DNA of 5,978 nucleotides from DASUTW01 sp035513995. GTDB lineage: Bacteria > Actinomycetota > UBA4738 > CALAEC01. Of this stretch, positions 1-3,900 are shown piece by piece (the stretch's first letter is position 1; every line of letters begins with the position of its first letter). Where the stretch lies: assembly GCA_035513995.1 (NCBI GenBank), contig DATKBL010000070.1, positions 1 through 5,978 on the forward strand, written 5' to 3'. A model generated the notes under the pieces. The model was given only the letters and a program-made list of their open reading frames with translations. It did not search any database and had not been told where the DNA came from. The position numbers and the translations under genes were made by a program.

Positions 1-1514
1 CGCTCGAGCTCGAAGGCGTTGTCGGCCCCGCGGCAGTCCTGGTTCTGGAGCGGGCCGCAGATCGGGCCCGACCCGTCGAGCGTCGTGAAGTAGTTCAGGA
101 CGTTGAACGCGGCGACGGTCGTCGACCCACCGACGTCGGGCGGGCTCTCCGGGCGGTCGTTCTCCCGCGCGAACTCCACCGGGCCGGTCGGGTGCACCTC
201 GTAGACGCCGAACGCGAACCCCAGCGCACCCGACAGCGACGGGATCGTGTCGCCGGTCCGGAGGGTCCCGTCGGGTCCCAGGTACGGCGGCAGGGGAAGC
301 GGGTTCTGGACGTTGCTCCCGTCGTCGAGCTGGATCCGGCTCCGGTTGTTCAGCTCCTGAAGCGTGATCGCGGGGGCGCCGGGAGCGACGACGTTGGTCG
401 GGTTGTCGAGCGGCCCGCCGACCGAGAGGTCCACCTCCCCGAAGCGACCCTGCGTGAAGTTGCCCGACACGTACAGGGTGTGGGGGATCCCGATGGACAT
501 GCCCTCCACCGTCTCCCACACGTCCAGGGAGGCGACCGGCAGCGTCACGGTCGCGGGCGTGACGGCGGCGCCGGTCGAGCATATCTCCGCCTCGGTGACG
601 TTCCCGATCTGGGTCAGGCCGAAGAACTCCGTGACCGTGCCCTGGACGCGGACCACGTCGCCCATGGCGACGTCGACGCCGGTGTGGAAGACGAAGACGC
701 CCTCGGACGTCGTCGGGTCGCCGTCGACCTGGCCGTCCTCCTCCTGGAGGAAGTACCCCCCGAGCTGGCCCGTCCCCTGGAAGTCGCCGACCACGACGCC
801 CTCGACCACGTGCTGCTGGCCGACCAGCGGGCTCGCCGCGCCGGACCCCTGCACCTCGTGGATCATCGTGGCCGGCCCGCCGCACACCCCGAAGGGCGGC
901 GGGAACCCGGGACAGTCGTTGGCCTCGCCCGGAGTGATCACCGTGAACCGGAGATCCTCGTTGTTCCGATCGGTATCGGTGCCGTCGGCGCAGCGGGAGA
1001 TGCCGTGATCGGCGAGGGCCGGGTTGTCCTCCAGCCCCGTCCCCGATCCCTCTGTATAGGGGGCGCCGGTGTTCCCCTCGTAGGAGACGGTGTCCACGAG
1101 CTCGTCGCCCAGACGGATCGCCACCGCGTCGGGAGCGCCGTTCTGGATCAGATTCGTGTCCGGGGTCACGTCGAGGTCACAGCTCGGGACCGTGGCCGCG
1201 TTCGCGCACACCACGAAGTAGTCCTGGGCCCCGAGCATCACCGCCGGCAGGTCGATCGTCCCGTAGAGGGCCGCCCCGCCTCCGGCCCCGTTGACCAGCA
1301 CCACGCTGTAGGGGTCGAGGTCGATCCCCGAGGCCGAGACGTTCTTGATCTCCAGGAACTCGGCGGTGTCGGTGCTTGGCTGGTCGTAGTCGATCTCGTT
1401 GATCACGAGGGTGGTGGAGGCCGCTCGCGCCGGGACGGCCGCGAAGAGCAGGGCCAGGAGGGACAGCGTCACCGCGATCGAGGCGGGCCGCTTCTGTTCG
1501 TGGGCGGGGGACAC
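1..1514 (-). CDS. Secreted ExeM/NucH-type endonuclease, C-terminus cut off by window edge
   Basis: Seen: 504 codons read from a GTG at 1514 off the left edge. Residues 1-31 form a Sec signal peptide (charged HEQKR, hydrophobic core near 14-27, cleavage near ARA). Residues 36-145 look like a lamin-tail domain (LVINEIDYD, AEFLEIKN, DTVSYEGN). Residues 215-315 look like an OB-fold-like domain of the YhcR type (EGVVVGDFQG, YFLQEEDG, GDVVRVQGTVTEF). Residues 391-442 carry the family linker (RSRIQLDDG, LRTGDTIPSLSG). From 467 the nuclease domain begins with VAAFNVLNYF and then CRGADNAFELE. Known: this order is typical of extracellular ExeM/NucH endonucleases, metal-dependent enzymes that degrade DNA outside the cell and serve nutrient scavenging or biofilm release. 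The catalytic Asp and His residues lie beyond the window, so activity cannot be judged. An in-frame stop at 1527-1529 makes GTG 1514 the only plausible start. The paired cysteines (103/112, 201/211) suit an exported protein. The domain order is clear; the substrate is inferred. Confidence 0.9.
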   Translation of the reverse strand, partial: MSPAHEQKRPASIAVTLSLLALLFAAVPARAASTTLVINEIDYDQPSTDTAEFLEIKNVSASGIDLDPYSVVLVNGAGGGAALYGTIDLPAVMLGAQDYFVVCANAATVPSCDLDVTPDTNLIQNGAPDAVAIRLGDELVDTVSYEGNTGAPYTEGSGTGLEDNPALADHGISRCADGTDTDRNNEDLRFTVITPGEANDCPGFPPPFGVCGGPATMIHEVQGSGAASPLVGQQHVVEGVVVGDFQGTGQLGGYFLQEEDGQVDGDPTTSEGVFVFHTGVDVAMGDVVRVQGTVTEFFGLTQIGNVTEAEICSTGAAVTPATVTLPVASLDVWETVEGMSIGIPHTLYVSGNFTQGRFGEVDLSVGGPLDNPTNVVAPGAPAITLQELNNRSRIQLDDGSNVQNPLPLPPYLGPDGTLRTGDTIPSLSGALGFAFGVYEVHPTGPVEFARENDRPESPPDVGGSTTVAAFNVLNYFTTLDGSGPICGPLQNQDCRGADNAFELE

Positions 1515-1523
1515 GACTCCGCG

Positions 1524-1529
1524 AGCCTA
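1524..1529 (-). promoter_or_regulatory. Candidate -10 element TAGGCT of the nuclease gene
   Basis: On the minus strand TAGGCT lies 9 bases before the GTG start of the nuclease gene. It fits the actinobacterial TANNNT pattern. A weak -35-like TTGCGT lies 18 bases further upstream. The only ribosome-binding-like bases (GGAG) end 2 bases before the start, too close to work well. Transcription would begin at or just before the start codon, giving a leaderless or nearly leaderless mRNA. This is inference from spacing alone; the TAG of the hexamer is also the in-frame stop that bounds the open frame. Confidence 0.4.
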
Positions 1530-1561
1530 CGCGACATCACCCGCGAAACGCAATAGGCGGG

Positions 1562-1651
1562 GATCGAGACCTCGGTTTCGCAGTCGGAGGCGTTGTCGTC
1601 GCCGTCGCCGCCGTCGATGTTGTCGTTGCCCCCGTCCCCGAAGATCCGGCC
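1562..1651 (-). pseudogene. Orphan fragment of an RTX calcium-binding repeat protein
   Basis: Seen: between two intact minus-strand genes, 30 codons read GRIFGDGGNDNIDGG then DGDDNASDCETEVSI, i.e. nonapeptide RTX repeats (GGxGxDxxx) followed by an Asp-Cys-Glu tail like the end of the intact RTX protein at 2720-3373 (TDDCDAENEIACE). The frame has no RTX-like sequence or credible start before it, and it continues past the tail without a stop into the start of the nuclease gene. So this looks like the 3' end of a lost RTX gene, with its own stop destroyed. The rest of this 222-base spacer (1515-1736) shows nothing else coding. Alternatives: a relic of local duplication of the neighbouring RTX gene, or a chance GC-rich frame; the latter is unlikely given two repeat units in phase and the matching tail. 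No function is expected. Confidence 0.6.
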
Positions 1652-1736
1652 TGGCGGGCGGATGGATGCTACGCCTCTTGCCGCGGATGCGCAATGGGTC
1701 TTTCGGCGGCGCGTGGGACTTCCTTCCGACCCCCGG

Positions 1737-2597
1737 TCAGGCGGGGACGCGGGCGGTGAGCAGCGCGTACTGGATGTACCCGCCCGCCCGGAGGCGCTCG
1801 ACCTGGCGGAGGCCGATCCGCGCCGCCCACAGCTGCACGCGGGGGCGTCCCCGCGGATCGGCCACCCGGCCGCGCATCATCCGGAGGGCGGGATCGATCG
1901 TCCGGGCGGCACACAGCTCGACCCGGACGTCGATCAGCCCCGCCGCCTCCGCCAGCGCCGCCACCTCGCCGGCGCTCGCGAGCTGACGAGCGCGTATCCC
2001 CCATACCCGGAGCTGGGTCAGCCCGGCCACGGCATCCCCGAGCCTCCTCGGTCGGCGCTCCACGGTCACGTCCGACATCGAGAGGACCCCGCCGGGCCGC
2101 AGCACCCGCATCGCCTCCGAGAAGAAGTCAGCACGAGAGGGGAAGTGGAAGGCGGCCTCGACGGAGATCAGCCCGTCGAAGACCCCGGTGGCAAAGGGCA
2201 GGCGCACCGCGTCGGCCAGCACCGGCCTCGCTCGGGCGGCCGCCAGCCGCTCACGGCCCGCCCTGAGCTGGAACTCCGTGATGTTCACCGCGGCCAGGAA
2301 CCGCGGCTCCACGACCCCCGCGATGACCGGGTCCTGCACGCCGAGGCCGTTCGCCACGTCGAGGATCGCCCCGCCCTTCGGGAGCGGCTCCGCCAGCATC
2401 TCGACCAAGCGTTCGGGTGCCCGGGGCGCCTCCTCCTCGGTCCCCTCCCCCTCCCACCATCCGAGGTTCAGCCATCCGGGCGCGAGCGCGAGGAAGGAAT
2501 CGGCGCCGATGCTCTCGTAGACCGCCGGCACCGGACGGCGTCCCGGACGCACGACCCGCCCCAGGTGGCGGAGGTTCTCGCGAGTGACGCCCCACAT
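1737..2597 (-). CDS. Class I SAM-dependent methyltransferase, substrate unknown
   Basis: Seen: 286 residues, cytoplasmic, no signal peptide. An N-terminal cap (YESIGADSFLALAPGWLN, 27-44, then LGWWEG) precedes a Rossmann-type core. Motif I is ILDVANGLG (78-86); the next strand ends in VNIT (104-107); motif ADAVRLPF (128-135) would hold the adenine-contacting Asp129; motif II region is FDGLISVEAAFHF (140-152); RVLRPGG (164-170) is the classic post-II loop. Known: this layout matches UbiE/EryG/tocopherol-methyltransferase-like enzymes that methylate O or C atoms of small molecules. Odd: motif I has Ala-Asn where most family members have Gly-Cys (DxGCGxG), and the ribose-binding acidic residue of strand 2 is Asn105. 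The Gly residues G84 and G86 remain, so SAM binding is still plausible. The start is ATG 2597, preceded by an in-frame stop at 2607-2609. No biosynthetic partner genes are adjacent, so the substrate cannot be inferred. Confidence 0.88.
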   Translation of the reverse strand: MWGVTRENLRHLGRVVRPGRRPVPAVYESIGADSFLALAPGWLNLGWWEGEGTEEEAPRAPERLVEMLAEPLPKGGAILDVANGLGVQDPVIAGVVEPRFLAAVNITEFQLRAGRERLAAARARPVLADAVRLPFATGVFDGLISVEAAFHFPSRADFFSEAMRVLRPGGVLSMSDVTVERRPRRLGDAVAGLTQLRVWGIRARQLASAGEVAALAEAAGLIDVRVELCAARTIDPALRMMRGRVADPRGRPRVQLWAARIGLRQVERLRAGGYIQYALLTARVPA

Positions 2598-2603
2598 GCT
2601 TCC

Positions 2604-2609
2604 AGGCTA
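2604..2609 (-). promoter_or_regulatory. Candidate -10 element TAGCCT of the methyltransferase gene
   Basis: On the minus strand TAGCCT is followed by six bases (GGAAGC) and then the ATG at 2597. That spacing puts the expected transcription start on the A of the ATG, which is the classic layout for leaderless genes in Actinobacteria and Deinococci. No good -35 is visible 17 bases upstream. GGAAG directly before the start is too close to act as a ribosome binding site. Inference from sequence only. Confidence 0.5.
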
Positions 2610-2705
2610 GCGTCCGCGACCCTCGAGGGGGGGTTGCACCGACGCCGGTTGAGTCCAGCTTGGCAGGCTGACCGGCCGTTGGCCGCCAGGTCGCTTGACG
2701 TGAGG

Positions 2706-2712
2706 AAGGGAG
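2706..2712 (+). promoter_or_regulatory. Ribosome binding site AAGGGAG of the RTX gene
   Basis: AAGGGAG, within a longer purine run, lies 7 bases before the ATG at 2720. It supports that ATG over the in-frame ATG at 2735, which would also shorten the signal peptide's charged N-terminus. A TTGACG at 2695-2700 resembles a -35 box, but no -10 follows at the right distance, so I do not call a promoter there. Confidence 0.7.
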
Positions 2713-2719
2713 CCAACGA

Positions 2720-3373
2720 ATGCGACGAGCTCTGATGACGACCGCGGCGATGGCCGTCCTGACCTCGCTGATGGCTCCGGCCGCCCAGGCGGCGCCGAAG
2801 TGCCTGGGCAAGCGGGCCACGATCGTTGGCACGAACAAAGGGGAGACCCTCAAGGGCACGAAGGGCAACGACGTCATCGTGGGGCGGGGCGGGAACGACG
2901 TCATCAAGGGCCTCGGAGGCAACCACCGCATATGCGGGGGAGCCGGAGACGATCTGCTGATCGGCGGCAAGGGCCGGGACCGCTTCATGGGCGGGGGTGG
3001 GGCCGACGAGATGCGCGGCGGCCCCGACCGCGACACGGTCAGCTACGCCGGGCGGCAGGACAAGGTGGACATCGTCCTCGACGGCGTCGCCAACGACGGG
3101 AGCATCACCGGCGAGGGCGACAACGTGATGCCCGACATCGAGAACGCGATCGGGGGCGACGGCGACGACGGACTCGTCGGCTCGGCCGAGATCAACCTCT
3201 TCAAGGGGGGCCCCGGGAACGACGACCTTTTCGGAGGGGACGGCAACGACCACCTCTACGGCGAGGGGGGCGACGACTTCATCACCGGGCAGAACGGGGA
3301 CAACGATCTCGCCAACGGCGGTCCGGGGACCGACGACTGCGACGCGGAGAACGAGATCGCCTGCGAGATCTAG
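2720..3373 (+). CDS. Secreted RTX (hemolysin-type) calcium-binding repeat protein
   Basis: Seen: 217 residues. Residues 1-24 form a Sec signal peptide (MRRALM, hydrophobic core, cleavage after AQA). The mature part starts APKCLGKRATIVGT and then consists of glycine/aspartate nonapeptides of the GGxGxDxxx type: one block at 37-108, a non-repetitive stretch at 109-144 (VSYAGRQDKVDIVLDG, ENAIGGDG at its end), and a second block at 145-208. Four cysteines (28, 72, 207, 215) lie near the ends of the repeat blocks and could form disulfides. Known: such repeats fold into a parallel beta-roll that binds calcium between turns, usually outside the cell. Export is probably by Sec, since the signal peptide is clear and there is no long C-terminal type I secretion domain. 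No enzymatic domain is present, so the role (structural, adhesive or calcium-buffering) is unknown. It is divergent from the methyltransferase gene. Confidence 0.9.
   Translation: MRRALMTTAAMAVLTSLMAPAAQAAPKCLGKRATIVGTNKGETLKGTKGNDVIVGRGGNDVIKGLGGNHRICGGAGDDLLIGGKGRDRFMGGGGADEMRGGPDRDTVSYAGRQDKVDIVLDGVANDGSITGEGDNVMPDIENAIGGDGDDGLVGSAEINLFKGGPGNDDLFGGDGNDHLYGEGGDDFITGQNGDNDLANGGPGTDDCDAENEIACEI
2828..3043 (+). repeat. First RTX nonapeptide block, eight units
   Basis: Encodes residues 37-108 of the RTX protein as eight consecutive nine-residue units in register, each starting with Gly: GTNKGETLK, GTKGNDVIV, GRGGNDVIK, GLGGNHRIC, GGAGDDLLI, GGKGRDRFM, GGGGADEMR, GGPDRDTVS. The first, fourth and last are degenerate at the calcium-binding Asp or Gly positions. 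Repetition is at protein level; the DNA has diverged. Confidence 0.85.
3152..3343 (+). repeat. Second RTX nonapeptide block, seven units
   Basis: Encodes residues 145-208 of the RTX protein: GGDGDDGLV, GSAEINLFK, GGPGNDDLF, GGDGNDHLY, GEGGDDFIT, GQNGDNDLA, then one extra residue (Asn199) and GGPGTDDCD. The third to fifth units are close to the calcium-binding consensus; the second lacks the Gly/Asp ligands. Confidence 0.85.
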
Positions 3374-3407
3374 TCGCCCCCGGGGCGCGCATCCCCCAAA
3401 GGGCCCA

Positions 3408-3435
3408 TTGACGCCCTCGGGTGAGCGGCGATACT
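3408..3435 (+). promoter_or_regulatory. Housekeeping-type promoter of the small-protein gene
   Basis: A -35 box TTGACG (3408-3413) and a -10 box GATACT (3430-3435) are separated by 16 bases. They match TTGACA and TATAAT at five and four of six positions, respectively. Transcription would start near 3442, leaving a leader of about 50 bases before the ATG at 3492. The TTG of the -35 box could be misread as a start codon for a longer open frame; the promoter argues against that. Confidence 0.6.
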
Positions 3436-3476
3436 CGACCAGGTCCGGGAAATCCATGGGTCGTGCCCGCAGACCC

Positions 3477-3483
3477 GGGGAGG
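3477..3483 (+). promoter_or_regulatory. Ribosome binding site GGGGAGG that decides the start at 3492
   Basis: GGGGAGG sits 8 bases before the ATG at 3492, close to the ideal spacing and strongly complementary to the 16S rRNA tail. The other in-frame candidates, TTG 3408 and ATG 3456, have no comparable site, and TTG 3408 lies inside the -35 box. This favours the shorter 125-residue product. Confidence 0.7.
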
Positions 3484-3491
3484 CGAGCGAC

Positions 3492-3869
3492 ATGCCGCAG
3501 GACTGGAACGGGCCACCGGCCTCCGACGACTCCGGGAACATCGCCGTTGACGGTTTCAACGAGTTCTTGAAGGAGCAGCCGAAGCTCCGCCGCTCCCCCG
3601 TCCGCGCGACGATCAGGTTCGTGCGGCTGAAGGATCCCGGTGCCAAGACGACGAGGATCGGCGCGCAGGCCAACCGGGTGGAGAGCCCCGACGGGGTCCG
3701 GGTCGTTCTCACTGAGGACGGACTACCCGACGACTCGGTTCGAGCGGTGCGCTACACCCTCGAGTTCCGTCGGATCGGCGCGCGCTGGAAGCTGGAGTCC
3801 GCCCGTCGGACGCAGCGATGCCAGCAGGGACGCGGGCATCAGGGGTTCTCGGCGAAGCCCTGCCGGTAG
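3492..3869 (+). CDS. Small actinobacterial protein with C-terminal Cys-GRGH-Cys motif, function unknown
   Basis: Seen: 125 residues from ATG 3492. A hydrophilic N-terminus (MPQDWNGPPASDD) is followed by VDGFNEFLKEQ (19-29), then beta-rich sequence (ATIRFVRLKD, VRVVLTEDGLPDDSVRAVRYTLEFRRIG) and an end that reads RWKLESARRTQRC, then QQGRGHQGFSAKPC. Cys110 and Cys124 bracket GRGH (113-116). From memory, this ending (tryptophan strand, QRC, GRGHQ, F, PC) recurs in uncharacterised actinobacterial proteins; I cannot name the family. The helix followed by strands could be an NTF2- or cystatin-like fold, which is a guess. There is no signal peptide or membrane segment from this start, although a cysteine pair often suits exported proteins. 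It has its own promoter and ribosome binding site, so it is not dependent on the RTX gene 118 bases upstream. It converges with the large minus-strand gene, whose stop is 31 bases away. Confidence 0.75.
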   Translation: MPQDWNGPPASDDSGNIAVDGFNEFLKEQPKLRRSPVRATIRFVRLKDPGAKTTRIGAQANRVESPDGVRVVLTEDGLPDDSVRAVRYTLEFRRIGARWKLESARRTQRCQQGRGHQGFSAKPCR

Positions 3870-3900
3870 GCACGTTGCATCATCAGGAGCCGGAGGAGGG

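Noticed and set aside
192..1556. Long plus-strand open frame of 454 codons
   Set aside because: It is antisense to the nuclease gene, whose minus-strand reading gives a clean signal peptide and recognisable domains. The plus-strand product is Arg/Gly/Val/Asp-rich low-complexity sequence typical of a GC-rich shadow frame.
1595..1609. Shared 15-base GGCGACGGCGACGAC between the RTX fragment and the intact RTX gene (3155-3169) as proof of duplication
   Set aside because: Gly-Asp repeats with GC-rich codon choice will produce such identities independently; it does not show descent of one copy from the other.
1729..1739. GACC-CCC-GGTC inverted repeat at the methyltransferase stop as a terminator
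   Set aside because: The stem is only four base pairs with a three-base loop and no T-run; such matches are common by chance at this GC content.
2695..2722. TTGACG as a promoter for the RTX gene
   Set aside because: At 16-18 bases downstream there is no -10-like hexamer, and the transcript would start inside the coding region.
1593..2735. Plus-strand open frame of 380 codons
   Set aside because: It is antisense to the methyltransferase gene, has no recognisable domain and is biased to Arg, Pro and His; the minus strand has all methyltransferase motifs.
3375..3387. CGCCCC-C-GGGGCG palindrome just after the RTX stop as a terminator
   Set aside because: The centre leaves a single-base loop, so the effective stem is very short, and no T-run follows.
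2468..3712. Minus-strand open frame of 414 codons across the RTX and small-protein genes
   Set aside because: It is antisense to the RTX repeats and reads as Val/Ala/Pro-rich sequence with no domain; the plus-strand genes have signal peptide, repeats and ribosome binding sites.
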